Shown here piece by piece: positions 33,432-42,549 of a stretch of 64,000 nt of DNA. Numbering within the stretch: position 1 is the first letter of the stretch; every line of letters begins with the position of its first letter. The stretch covers positions 1,550,001 through 1,614,000 of the forward strand of contig NZ_JBHFPV010000001.1 in NCBI RefSeq assembly GCF_042611095.1. The letters are read 5' to 3'. Below the pieces are notes generated by a model. The model searched no databases, was not told where the DNA came from, and was given only the letters and a program-made list of their open reading frames with translations. This DNA comes from Meishania litoralis. Lineage in GTDB: Bacteria; Bacteroidota; Bacteroidia; Flavobacteriales; Flavobacteriaceae. A program made the position numbers and the translations under genes.

Positions 33432-35012
33432 TTAAGCGGATTTTGGCCGCAATTTGAAGAACTCGATGAAACTTGGCGGATTTTCGACCATACCTCGTTC
33501 AGAAATCAAGTGTATATCGATGTTCCTTTCTTGGGCTTTGAACGCAAAATCGTCGAGAATCTCGATGATGTCGTTATCGAGGTATCTTGTTTTTCGCACA
33601 TCCAGCTCCAAATAGGTGTCTCTTGGCAAGCTGTCCAGCTCTTTCAAAATGGCTCCTTTGTTAAAGAAAGTAACCTCTTCGGCAAGCGTCATTTTTATTT
33701 TGTGCTTTCCGTTACTCTTGTCCTCAATGTGTAGAAAATGTGAGTTTTGATAGCTTTTTATTAATATGACCACGATGCCCACTAAAAGTCCGAGGGCGAT
33801 ACCGACCAGAAGATCGGTAAAGATGATGCCCAAGACGGTCACTATAAATGGAACAAACTGTTTCCAACCCAAATCGTACATGGTCTTGAACAATGCTGGC
33901 TTTGCCAACTTGTATCCTACTATGAAGAGTACCGCCGCCAAAACAGAAAGAGGAATCATATTCAGCAGTCTAGGAATCAAAATAACGGAAATCAACAAAA
34001 AGAAGCCATGAATGATTGCCGAAAGTTTGGTTCTACCTCCTGATTGAATATTGGCCGAACTGCGAACGATCACTTGGGTAATTGGAAGCCCTCCGATAAG
34101 GCCTGAGATAATATTGCCAGTACCTTGCGCGAGAAGCTCACGATTGGTAGGGGTTACCCTTTTATGGGGATCGAGCTTATCTGTAGCTTCGACACATAGC
34201 AAAGTTTCAAGGCTTGCGACCAAGGCGATGGTAAATGCAGTGACCCATATTTGTGGATTACCAATTGCCCCAAAATTGGGGAAGCTGAATTGCGCTAGAA
34301 AAGAAGATGCGTCTTCTGGAACGGGCACACTTACCAGATGATCTGTCGAAATGCCCCAAAGATCACTGCCCTTCGTCAAGTTATAAAAAATGATGCCAAT
34401 GACAACGGCTACCAAGGGCCCTTGGACCAGTTGAAAGAACTTTCCTTTTTTCGAGAGTACAGAGCTCCACAAAATTAGAATTCCTAGACCGATCAAAGCG
34501 ATTAAGGTCGCACCCGGGCTAATGTTGTTAAACGTTTGTAAGATTTCAGAGAACGTGTTTTCACCGTCTACCTGAAAAAAGGCAAAATCGCCTTCGGGAT
34601 CTGCATCATACCCAAAGAAATGTGGAATTTGCTTTAAAATAATGATAATTCCGATACCGGTCAACATCCCTTTGATTACCGAGGAAGGAAAATAATATCC
34701 GATAATCCCGGCCTTTAAAAATCCGAAAACCAATTGGATAACCCCGCCTAAAACCACGGCAAGTAAAAAATTTTCCCAGCTTCCCAGAGTGCCGATGGCA
34801 ACCAGAACAATCGCAGCTAAACCGGCTGCCGGGCCGCTTACTCCTATGTGAGAACCACTTAAGGCCCCTACTACTATTCCACCTACAATACCGGCAATCA
34901 ATCCTGAAAATAAGGGTGCCCCGCTGGCCAATGCTATTCCAAGGCATAATGGCAGGGCAATGAAAAATACAACGACACTTGCGGGAAGGTCGCTTTTTAA
35001 ATGTTTAAACAT
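33432..35012 (-). CDS. SulP family anion (probably bicarbonate) transporter with STAS domain
   Basis: 526 residues. SulP signatures are LPASVVVFFIALPLCLGIALASG at the N-terminus (only part is diagnostic) and GSHIGVSGPAAGLAAIV around residue 55. A short STAS domain closes the protein (LDVRKTRYLDNDIIEILDDF near residue 470), with Asn in place of the Ser found in STAS domains that can be phosphorylated. It lacks the hydrophilic insert of the other SulP protein in the cluster. It heads the unit SulP-Usp-carbonic anhydrase, which supports bicarbonate as the substrate. Confidence 0.88.
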   Translation of the reverse strand: MFKHLKSDLPASVVVFFIALPLCLGIALASGAPLFSGLIAGIVGGIVVGALSGSHIGVSGPAAGLAAIVLVAIGTLGSWENFLLAVVLGGVIQLVFGFLKAGIIGYYFPSSVIKGMLTGIGIIIILKQIPHFFGYDADPEGDFAFFQVDGENTFSEILQTFNNISPGATLIALIGLGILILWSSVLSKKGKFFQLVQGPLVAVVIGIIFYNLTKGSDLWGISTDHLVSVPVPEDASSFLAQFSFPNFGAIGNPQIWVTAFTIALVASLETLLCVEATDKLDPHKRVTPTNRELLAQGTGNIISGLIGGLPITQVIVRSSANIQSGGRTKLSAIIHGFFLLISVILIPRLLNMIPLSVLAAVLFIVGYKLAKPALFKTMYDLGWKQFVPFIVTVLGIIFTDLLVGIALGLLVGIVVILIKSYQNSHFLHIEDKSNGKHKIKMTLAEEVTFFNKGAILKELDSLPRDTYLELDVRKTRYLDNDIIEILDDFAFKAQERNIDIHLISERGMVENPPSFIEFFKLRPKSA

Positions 35013-35089
35013 AAATATTGATATTACGTCTTCCCATAAATCAAAATGGAAGACTGGTTAGTCACTTGAATAAAGAAATGTTGAAAAGA

Positions 35090-35386
35090 CTAACCGATAT
35101 GTTTAGGAGGAGGAGGGACTATTTCCAAGGTGTAATCGAAATAACCGGTGATATGATAATAACCCATATCTGTTTTCATCGACAGGCCCAACAGAGAAAA
35201 ATCATAGGAAGCACTGCCCACAAATTTTTCTTCACTATCGGCCTTTTTGCCCGTTTCTTGTTGCTCTTCTTCATTAAGGTTCGATACTACTATAGGGTTA
35301 TCGACATCGTACAGCGTAATTAAGCTAGGAGCGACAATTGCGAACGCCCATAATATAAGAAGAGTTAAACGAGCAATTTTTTTCAT
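35090..35386 (-). CDS. small exported or membrane-anchored protein (98 aa)
   Basis: 98 residues: a hydrophobic N-terminus of about 20 residues (LTLLILWAFAIVAPSLITLY) fits a signal anchor, followed by an acidic stretch (NEEEQQETGKKADSEEK) and a region with SASYDFSLLGLS, ending PPPPKHIG. I recognise no family. A TATATTTG box (35410-35403) lies 16 nt before the start codon. It lies 77 nt upstream of the SulP gene on the same strand and could be the first gene of that unit. Confidence 0.6.
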   Translation of the reverse strand: MKKIARLTLLILWAFAIVAPSLITLYDVDNPIVVSNLNEEEQQETGKKADSEEKFVGSASYDFSLLGLSMKTDMGYYHITGYFDYTLEIVPPPPKHIG

Positions 35387-35444
35387 AATCCGCCGTAAAC
35401 TGCAAATATAACAGGTCTTAAGCTGATTTTCTGTTAATTAAAGT

Positions 35445-36203
35445 TTAAAAATCCTTTAACACTTTGATACTTTCCATTGGCAACCAACCAGTTTTCCCAT
35501 CAGCGATTTGTACTTTTTTAAAGTCGTTGAGTTCCTCGAGTATGTTTACTTTCGCCCCTTCGTGCAATTTGAATATTTCTTGGCTCCTATCGTTCGGCTC
35601 AGAGCGCACGACAATCTCTTCTGAAAACACGATGGCAGGCTGGTCCGCTTTGAATTCGTCGTATTGGATATACGCAAAAAGTGTTGAAATGATCGAAATC
35701 ACCAACGCGACGATACTTGAAATAAAAGCTATGCGCTTTCGCGATGAATACCTGAAAAAATAGAAGGCTATATAGAACATGACGAATAAGATCATAAAGG
35801 CCACCGCCATTTTCGCCCATTGATCGAAGGACAGGAACCCGGTTAGGTCCTTCTTGATTTTTGTCAGACCCGCTTCGGGAATCTTGTCTATGGCATCCAA
35901 CGTCATGTTTTGGGCATAGGTCAAATTGTTCTTTGTTTCTGAATCGTTAGGTCTTAAGAGCAATGCTTTTTCGTAATAGTAGATGCTCGGTGCAATCTGG
36001 TTCAATTTGTAATAGCAATTACCCAGATTAAAATACAGTTCGGCCGAATGATGGCCGTTTTCCAAAATCTTCAAATAATTTTCAGCGGCTTTTTCATAAT
36101 CACCTTCATTATAGGCCTTCGTTGCCCCATCAAAAAGGTTTATATCTTGAGCGGAAACCGACAAACCAACTACCAACAGAAAAAACAACGTCAACTTTTT
36201 CAT
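35445..36203 (-). CDS. batE: BatE, TPR and SH3-domain protein
   Basis: 252 residues. A signal peptide (to about SVSAQ) is followed by two to three TPR units (AKAYNEGDYEKAAENYLKIL), two membrane segments around 130-175, and a C-terminal bacterial SH3 domain (VRSEPNDRSQEIFKLHEGA). It is the last gene of the Bat operon and overlaps batD by 4 nt. Bat proteins were first linked to aerotolerance in Bacteroides; the present view is a membrane-bound MoxR/VWA chaperone-like system. Confidence 0.88.
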   Translation of the reverse strand: MKKLTLFFLLVVGLSVSAQDINLFDGATKAYNEGDYEKAAENYLKILENGHHSAELYFNLGNCYYKLNQIAPSIYYYEKALLLRPNDSETKNNLTYAQNMTLDAIDKIPEAGLTKIKKDLTGFLSFDQWAKMAVAFMILFVMFYIAFYFFRYSSRKRIAFISSIVALVISIISTLFAYIQYDEFKADQPAIVFSEEIVVRSEPNDRSQEIFKLHEGAKVNILEELNDFKKVQIADGKTGWLPMESIKVLKDF

Positions 36204-37978
36204 AATTGCTTGTCAATTTGGGAAATTACTTCACTTGCCTTGTTGTAATCTTGCTGCATTTGCACATCTGAAAACGGACTATAGCGGGCCATTTCGCAAT
36301 TTTTGAGCAACCCTATAAAACCCTCGTTCGTGGCATCGTCGACTTGCTTTTGGGCAAGTAGCGATGCAATTTTATCCTTGCTGAACTCGCTGGTCTCGAT
36401 TTTTAGCTTGGCCTTGAGATAGTTGTGCAGCCCTTTTTCGAGCGCAACATAGAATGCATCTTTATTGCCCAGCGCCTTTTTGGCGGTCGACAGATATTTT
36501 CTTGCCAACCGATTGGCCTTTTTTATTTTATTTCCGGCGACATCATCGGCTATGGCCTTTCGCTTTTTTCTGAACAATATCGCAATCGGAATCAATAATA
36601 ACGGTAGTGACATCCACAAAAAGAAACGGGTCGAACCGAAAAAATAATCGGTTCCAATAGCGGATAGGTTCGGTTTGAGTTTGATGAAGTTGAACAGGTT
36701 ACCCGTTACCTCGACAGACTGTCTGTTACCAGAAGATGGTATCGAACCACTACTGGCAGTATTGTTCGGGCCTTGTATGACATCGATTACGATTTCTTTC
36801 GAATTGATCGTATTGTATTTTTCGGTCTTGGGGTCGAAGTAGCTGAACGAAATGCTTGGTACGGGATACTTGCCCTTAAAAGACGGAACTATAGTGTAAT
36901 TATCGCTTACCTTACCCTGTGAACCGGACAATGTTGTTCGAACGTTTTCTTCAAATTCGGGCTCATAGACCTCTAAGGAACTGGGAAGGTTGAGTTCAGG
37001 AAGTTTGAACAACTTCAAATTGCCTTTACCGCTCACTTGAACCCTGGCCTGCAATGATTCGGTCGCATTCAAATTGGTCTTACTGGTAGTTACCGAAAAG
37101 TCAAAACTACCTACAGCACCGCTGAAGTCTGCAGGTCTTCCAGCGGTTGGCAGCGACTTTACATCAATGGTACGCTTGCCGGCGGAAACAATTTTATTGG
37201 TCTGGGTAAAGATCCGCTGCCCGAAGAAATCACGTTTATTGGTCGGCACATCTATACTTACCTCAAGTGAAAGCGGTTCAATTTCAAGTTTGCCCGATTT
37301 CTGTGGATATAATACTATTCTTTTTAAAACTACATAACGATAGGGCTTGCCTTTATAGGAGCCATTCTCTGCGGTCGGTCTAGAAACCGGAATGTCATGG
37401 CTCCAGAAGTTATTGTATTTTGGGTTGTCCAACGGATGATAGTTCGATACGCTAATATTCGGACTGACATATAATTTATAGACTACACTGATAGCCTCGT
37501 TAAGATAAGGATTCGTTTTTGAGACTTCGGCCACGAGATGCAGACTTTCATCGGCCACATCGTCGACGGTTTTTTCAGAACTGGGCTTGTCTACCGCAGG
37601 GCCGATCGTTATTTTCTTGGCCGTCGATTTATAAATTTTACCGCCGATTTCAATAGTCGCCTGTTTGATGGTCGCCGTGCCTTGTACCGTAGGCTGCAAA
37701 AAATAAGTAAGCGACTTTGAATAGCTTCGAACCCCATTGATCCAGCTCGAACTGATTTGGGTAGATGGCCCCATTAATACCCTAAAACCCTCAAAGTCTG
37801 GTGGTGTAAAATTATCGCCGTCTTTGTTCATGACGAACTCGACACGAAGACGCTCGTTGATGCCCAATTTGTCTTTACTTACCTGTACCTCAAAAGTAAC
37901 CGCATCTTCTTCTTGTGCCCACAACCCGCAGGTCATGAACACGATTGAAAATAGAACAATACATCGTTTGACGAACAT
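36200..37978 (-). CDS. batD: BatD family protein
   Basis: 592 residues. A signal peptide ends near GLWAQ, a long region of several beta-sandwich repeats follows (about 25-410), then one membrane helix near residue 450 and a basic cytoplasmic helical tail. This is the layout of BatD proteins (PF13584-like), whose large domain faces the periplasm. It is five nt downstream of batC and overlaps batE by 4 nt. Confidence 0.9.
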   Translation of the reverse strand: MFVKRCIVLFSIVFMTCGLWAQEEDAVTFEVQVSKDKLGINERLRVEFVMNKDGDNFTPPDFEGFRVLMGPSTQISSSWINGVRSYSKSLTYFLQPTVQGTATIKQATIEIGGKIYKSTAKKITIGPAVDKPSSEKTVDDVADESLHLVAEVSKTNPYLNEAISVVYKLYVSPNISVSNYHPLDNPKYNNFWSHDIPVSRPTAENGSYKGKPYRYVVLKRIVLYPQKSGKLEIEPLSLEVSIDVPTNKRDFFGQRIFTQTNKIVSAGKRTIDVKSLPTAGRPADFSGAVGSFDFSVTTSKTNLNATESLQARVQVSGKGNLKLFKLPELNLPSSLEVYEPEFEENVRTTLSGSQGKVSDNYTIVPSFKGKYPVPSISFSYFDPKTEKYNTINSKEIVIDVIQGPNNTASSGSIPSSGNRQSVEVTGNLFNFIKLKPNLSAIGTDYFFGSTRFFLWMSLPLLLIPIAILFRKKRKAIADDVAGNKIKKANRLARKYLSTAKKALGNKDAFYVALEKGLHNYLKAKLKIETSEFSKDKIASLLAQKQVDDATNEGFIGLLKNCEMARYSPFSDVQMQQDYNKASEVISQIDKQL

Positions 37979-37983
37979 CTTAT

Positions 37984-38832
37984 CTACCAGTCTTTTTCAT
38001 TTTTTGCCTTTACACCCTGTATTTTTTGGGCGTCGATTTTCTCCTGCACTTTTTTCTCTTCGTTCTGCATGGCATCCAAGAGGTTTTGGATCTGCTGTTT
38101 ACTCAATTGGTTGGGGCGGGGCTGTTGTTCTTGTTGTTGGTCTTCGGGCTTGTCACCTTGATCGGGCTGTTTTTTCTGCTCTTCTTTTTCATCGCCTTCA
38201 CCCTCTTTGTTCTCATCTTTCTCTTCGTCGCCTTGATCGCCCTTATCACCCTCGTCTTTTTGGTCTTCCTTATTGTCTCCTTCTTTTTGATCTTCGTTCT
38301 GATCCTGCTTGTCTTTTTGGTCTTGGTTGTCTTTGTTATCGTCGTTGTTTTGGTCGTTTTTCTGCTCTTCTTGTTCCTTTTTTAGCATTTCTTTGGCCAA
38401 AGCAAGGTTATATCGGGTCTCATCATCGGTAGGATTGTTTCGAAGGGCTTCTTTATAGGCCTCTAACGCCTTTTCATATTCTTTTCGTTTCATGAAGACA
38501 TTGCCCATGTTATGATAGGACTGATGTTTGGCATCTTTGCCCTCGGCCAACTCACCGGCCTGTTTGTAACGCCCGAAGGCCTCGGCGTACGCCTCGTTGT
38601 TGTAATAGGCATTACCCAGGTTATAAGGAGCCGCATGGTTTTCATCACTTTTGGCAATCGCCTTTCGATAATCGACTTCGGCCTCGATGAAATTATTTTC
38701 CGAAAGCTCTTTGTTGCCTTCCCAAGTAAGGTTTGTCGATTCGCGCAGTGCCGTTTTTCTTTCTTTTTCATCTTCTTGCGCAATCGAGAAGTATCCCGCC
38801 AAGAAGGCAACACATAGTACCAAGCGTTTCAT
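37984..38832 (-). CDS. batC: BatC, TPR protein with long acidic low-complexity tail
   Basis: 282 residues. After a signal peptide (GYFSIAQ) come three TPR motifs (about 30-135; for example APYNLGNAYYNNEAYAEAFG). Residues about 150-250 are almost only Asp, Glu, Lys, Gln and Asn, followed by LSKQQIQNLLDAMQNEEKKVQEK. The low-complexity part is repetitive in DNA and probably unfolded. It lies between batB (1-nt gap) and batD. The TPR part should bind partner proteins in the periplasm. Confidence 0.88.
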   Translation of the reverse strand: MKRLVLCVAFLAGYFSIAQEDEKERKTALRESTNLTWEGNKELSENNFIEAEVDYRKAIAKSDENHAAPYNLGNAYYNNEAYAEAFGRYKQAGELAEGKDAKHQSYHNMGNVFMKRKEYEKALEAYKEALRNNPTDDETRYNLALAKEMLKKEQEEQKNDQNNDDNKDNQDQKDKQDQNEDQKEGDNKEDQKDEGDKGDQGDEEKDENKEGEGDEKEEQKKQPDQGDKPEDQQQEQQPRPNQLSKQQIQNLLDAMQNEEKKVQEKIDAQKIQGVKAKNEKDW

Positions 38833-38833
38833 A

Positions 38834-39877
38834 TCAGACTTCTTTTTCGTTGAACAAATTCAATTTACGCAGCCATTTGGTCTTCCTGTCCAAAATAAAA
38901 ATATCCAAAAATAGGAATAATAGCCCTGCTCCTAAAAACCATTGGAATTGGTCTTTGTATTCAGCGAATTGTTTGGCCTCGAATTCCTTTTTATCCATCT
39001 GGTTCAACTGTTCTTTTATGAACTCGACCGCCTCTTCCGTATTGGTTCCGTCTATGTATTCGCCGTTTCCGTCATCTGCGATATCCTCGAGAACGGCTTC
39101 GTTGAGTTTTGTTATCACGACCTCGCCCTGTGCATCTTTCTTCAAGCTCTCGACGACCCCGTTGCGCTTAATTGGAATAGGGGCGCCTTTTGCTTTTCCA
39201 ACTCCAATGGTATATACTATAATTCCGTGCTCTATGGCCCGTTCGACCGCATCAAGGGTAGACCCTTCTGAGTGATCTTCGCCATCAGAAACGATAAAGA
39301 GTACGCGATTCGTTTGCTCCTCGTCATCATAATAGGTAGTGGCCAAATCAATGGCCGCATCTATGGCCGTACCTTGTGAAGTCAACATGTCGGTATTCAT
39401 GTTTTGTAGGAACATTTTGGCAGCTCCGTAATCGGTGGTTATGGGTAATTGCGGAAAAGCCTGCCCGGCATAGGCGATAATTCCGATCCTGTCGCTGGCC
39501 AGTTGGTTGATGATCTCGGAAACCAGTCGCTTGGCCTTTTCCAGACGGTTCGGGGCAATGTCTTCGGCCAACATACTTTTTGAAACATCCACTGCGAAAA
39601 CAATATCGACGCCTTCGCGTTTTATGGTTTCCAACTTCGTGCCTATCTTGGGATTGACCAGCCCTAATGTCAAGAATGAAATTCCGAAAAGAAAAAACAA
39701 CAGTTTTAATGTCGATTTGTAGTCCGATTTATCGGGGGTCAATCTTTTGAGCAATGATAAATCGGCAAATGTTTTCTGTGTTCGCTTTTTCCAGATATGC
39801 AGTATTACGAACAGTACAATAACCACGGGAACGATGGCCAATAAATAAAAATATATTTTTTCGTCTAACTGGATCAT
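38834..39877 (-). CDS. batB: BatB, VWA domain membrane protein
   Basis: 347 residues. Two membrane segments at the N-terminus, a von Willebrand factor A domain (about 85-290) with the MIDAS motif AVDVSKSMLAEDI, and a C-terminal membrane helix. The frame extends to 39955, but the ATG at 39877 (MIQLDEKIYFYLLAI) fits the start of the first membrane segment and leaves a 2-nt gap to batA. The VWA domain probably binds metal and a partner protein in the periplasm. Confidence 0.9.
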   Translation of the reverse strand: MIQLDEKIYFYLLAIVPVVIVLFVILHIWKKRTQKTFADLSLLKRLTPDKSDYKSTLKLLFFLFGISFLTLGLVNPKIGTKLETIKREGVDIVFAVDVSKSMLAEDIAPNRLEKAKRLVSEIINQLASDRIGIIAYAGQAFPQLPITTDYGAAKMFLQNMNTDMLTSQGTAIDAAIDLATTYYDDEEQTNRVLFIVSDGEDHSEGSTLDAVERAIEHGIIVYTIGVGKAKGAPIPIKRNGVVESLKKDAQGEVVITKLNEAVLEDIADDGNGEYIDGTNTEEAVEFIKEQLNQMDKKEFEAKQFAEYKDQFQWFLGAGLLFLFLDIFILDRKTKWLRKLNLFNEKEV

Positions 39878-39879
39878 GT

Positions 39880-40878
39880 CTAAATAAAACTTCTGAACAA
39901 GGTATTGCGCAACAGCCACTCCAACATTAGCAGAGCTCCTGCCAAAAGAACCCAAGGCCTGAATTTTTCTTCGTATTTGTAATACTTGAACTCTTCTATT
40001 TCGGTTTTTTCAAGTTTGTTGATCTCATCATATATGGCTTCAAGTTTTTCATTGTCGGTCGCCCTGAAGTATTTGCCGCCAGATACCTTGGCGATTTCTT
40101 TTAACAGTTCTTCGTCAATCTCGACCTGTCGCATACCGTATCGGTAGGAGCCATCGGCATTGTAAGCTATGGGAGAGAGCGCATTGCCGTTCGTGCCCAA
40201 TCCTATGGTATAGGTCTTGATATCGAATTCTACTGCAAGGTCGGCCGCGGTTCGAGGTTCAATGAAACCCGAATTATTGACCCCATCGGTGAGCAAAATG
40301 ATAATCTTGCTGATCGCCTTACTTTCCTTCAGTCGATTGACCGAGGTGGCCAACCCCATACCGATGGCGGTTCCGTCGTTCAACTGGCCATAGGTGATTT
40401 CTCTAAGGGCGCTTAATACAATCGATTTGTCGCTGGTGATCGGGGTCTTGGTAAAAGCCTCTCCCGCATAGACGACCAACCCGATACGATCGTTCGGTCG
40501 TTCTTTGATAAAGTCCGAAGCTACCTCTTTCAAAGCTGCGAGCCGGTTCGGTTTTAAATCACGTGCCAACATGCTCGATGATACATCAATGGCCATAACG
40601 ATATCGATGCCCTTGGTCGTTTTGGTACGGGTGGATATATCTTCGGTCTGTGGCCTTGCCATAGCGACGATGATCGACGCCAGTGCCAGCAATCTGAACA
40701 AAAAGAGCAATGGTTTTAACTTGGGAAGTATACCATTGTTCTTAAAACCTTTTATGGTGGAAATTTTTAGCGATGCCGCCTGTTCCTTGCGTTTGAAAAA
40801 ATACCAAAGCACGGCCAATGGAAGCAGTAAAAGCAACCAGAAAAATTCAGGATTCGCAAATTCGATACCTTCCAACAT
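39880..40878 (-). CDS. batA: BatA, VWA domain membrane protein
   Basis: 332 residues. Two N-terminal membrane helices (PEFFWLLLLLPLAVLWYFF and a second near residue 60), a VWA domain with the intact MIDAS motif AIDVSSSMLARDL, and a C-terminal hydrophobic helix. It is similar to the BatB protein encoded next to it and probably arose with it by duplication. It directly abuts the preceding gene with no spacer. Confidence 0.91.
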   Translation of the reverse strand: MLEGIEFANPEFFWLLLLLPLAVLWYFFKRKEQAASLKISTIKGFKNNGILPKLKPLLFLFRLLALASIIVAMARPQTEDISTRTKTTKGIDIVMAIDVSSSMLARDLKPNRLAALKEVASDFIKERPNDRIGLVVYAGEAFTKTPITSDKSIVLSALREITYGQLNDGTAIGMGLATSVNRLKESKAISKIIILLTDGVNNSGFIEPRTAADLAVEFDIKTYTIGLGTNGNALSPIAYNADGSYRYGMRQVEIDEELLKEIAKVSGGKYFRATDNEKLEAIYDEINKLEKTEIEEFKYYKYEEKFRPWVLLAGALLMLEWLLRNTLFRSFI

Positions 40879-42549
40879 CTACGTTTCAGTTTTTACTTCT
40901 ACCGTTTGCAAAATACGATCAACTATTTTTTGGGCGTAGGGGTCATCCGATAGCCAAGTAATCATTACCTGTTGCTGAAAGCCTTTACCTCCAAAAAGCA
41001 GAATGCTATACTCGCCCTGGGCCGTTTCGTTCGATTCGACAATCGGAAACTTTCCGCTACCATATATTTTGATTCCCTTTACCCCGGTTACGGTGGTGAA
41101 TTCTTCTTGTTTGGTAATGATGTTCTTCACCCCTCTTTTTTCAAGACTACTCAAAAGGGTCTCTATGGTCTTTTCGAAATCGGGATCTTCTTCGACATTC
41201 GCCAAAGAGAGTGATGTTGTGCTAATGGCAATCGCATCGTTCGGACTTTGATAGGCAAATACCTGAAGTCCTTGTGTGGCCGCTTGTTGCTCCGGGGGCA
41301 GCTTTACTTTTTGGCGCACCAGCACTTCGGGAGTTTCAAGACTGATCGGCGGAAAGCCATAAGAGCTGGCGATCCAGTCTTGATCCAATAATATTTTGGT
41401 CTTTTGACGGGTTACCGTATCCCAAACATTTCTTGGCCCATAATATCCTGCCACAGATGCCAAGGCAATAAGAATAAGCCCCGCCGCAATTCCTGAAGCC
41501 AACACCCATTTCTTTCGCTGTTCTTTTCTTGCCAATTCCTCGCGATACTCCTCTTGCTCCAAAAGTTCTTCCTCAGTGGGTTCGGGCAATGCTTCGTGGG
41601 TCTTTATGACGATTTGCTCGATCGACTTTCTGTGCTCCTCGGCAAGCGAGGTTTCAGGTCTTGATTTGGCAAATTTTACAAGGTCTGCAGTTTGCAGAAT
41701 ACGTTTGAACTGTAGCAATGTATCGTTGTCGATTTTCAGCTCGCCGGCATCTTTTAGCATCTCGAGCTTACCAATGAGTTCATCGGTCGTACTTTCAAGT
41801 GCGGTGACATGCACATCTTCCTCTAGGTATGAGCGTACGATATTTGTCAGCTCGGTGTAATATTGTTTATACTCGTCTTGTATCAGGTACTTTGAATTCT
41901 CGAGCTTTTTCAATTCGATCAAGGCCCTGTCATAAGGAGGCAATAAAGCCACTTTTTCTTCTTCGGTCAATGGTTTTTTTCTGAATACGAACCAATAGAG
42001 CAAACCGCCCAAAATGAGCAGTCCTACTAGAACGGCTATCAGGATTTTCCACAACCCGGAATTACTTTTTTCGACCACCATCAATTCCTTGATGTCGTAC
42101 ATTTTTTGATTTATGGTATCGACCGCGACATTGGCTACATCGACCTGTAACGAATCGGTGAAATACCCTTTGCCGTTGATTTCGATACGTTGGGCCGGAA
42201 GCTTGTACGAGCCCGAATCGAACTGTGTCAGGGCATAGATCTTCTGGAGGGTCAACCGGTCTTTTTTACGGGTAGTGTCAGTGGCATAGGCCTCGACGGT
42301 TTCCAAAGGCGAAAAAGTTTGCCCATCCGGAAAAATGACCTGATCGGTAGAGTCGGTTTCCACGGTGACGGTGAACTTGATCTGTTCTCCGATCTTAATA
42401 AATGTGGTATCGACTTCTGAACGTATTTTTGGAGGAGTTTGAGAAAATCCTTGAAGAGACAACATGAAGAAAGTATACAGAACGGTGGATCGCAAACATA
42501 GCGACGACAACTTCGTATTTTGTATTTTATGCTTCATACTTCCGATCAT
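40879..42549 (-). CDS. Bat-operon membrane protein of unknown function (556 aa)
   Basis: 556 residues. A signal peptide (about SLQGFSQ) is followed by a BatD-like beta domain to residue 150, a membrane helix near 168-190, a cytoplasmic helical region rich in Glu and Leu, a second membrane helix near 350, and a C-terminal domain of about 170 residues. It starts with ATGA overlap on the DUF58 stop and abuts batA, so it belongs to the operon. The double domain layout suggests it links an external sensor part to the MoxR ATPase side. Its start could also be five codons later (MKHKIQ). Confidence 0.72.
   Translation of the reverse strand: MIGSMKHKIQNTKLSSLCLRSTVLYTFFMLSLQGFSQTPPKIRSEVDTTFIKIGEQIKFTVTVETDSTDQVIFPDGQTFSPLETVEAYATDTTRKKDRLTLQKIYALTQFDSGSYKLPAQRIEINGKGYFTDSLQVDVANVAVDTINQKMYDIKELMVVEKSNSGLWKILIAVLVGLLILGGLLYWFVFRKKPLTEEEKVALLPPYDRALIELKKLENSKYLIQDEYKQYYTELTNIVRSYLEEDVHVTALESTTDELIGKLEMLKDAGELKIDNDTLLQFKRILQTADLVKFAKSRPETSLAEEHRKSIEQIVIKTHEALPEPTEEELLEQEEYREELARKEQRKKWVLASGIAAGLILIALASVAGYYGPRNVWDTVTRQKTKILLDQDWIASSYGFPPISLETPEVLVRQKVKLPPEQQAATQGLQVFAYQSPNDAIAISTTSLSLANVEEDPDFEKTIETLLSSLEKRGVKNIITKQEEFTTVTGVKGIKIYGSGKFPIVESNETAQGEYSILLFGGKGFQQQVMITWLSDDPYAQKIVDRILQTVEVKTET

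Noticed and set aside
38026..38385. 119-residue very hydrophobic + strand frame resembling a membrane protein
   Set aside because: It mirrors the low-complexity acidic tail of BatC; GAx and AAx codons read backwards give Leu, Phe and Val.
37737..38432. 231-residue + strand frame
   Set aside because: It is antisense to batD and the repetitive acidic part of batC, and its composition (Leu/Phe/Val rich) is a by-product of Asp/Glu/Lys codons on the other strand.
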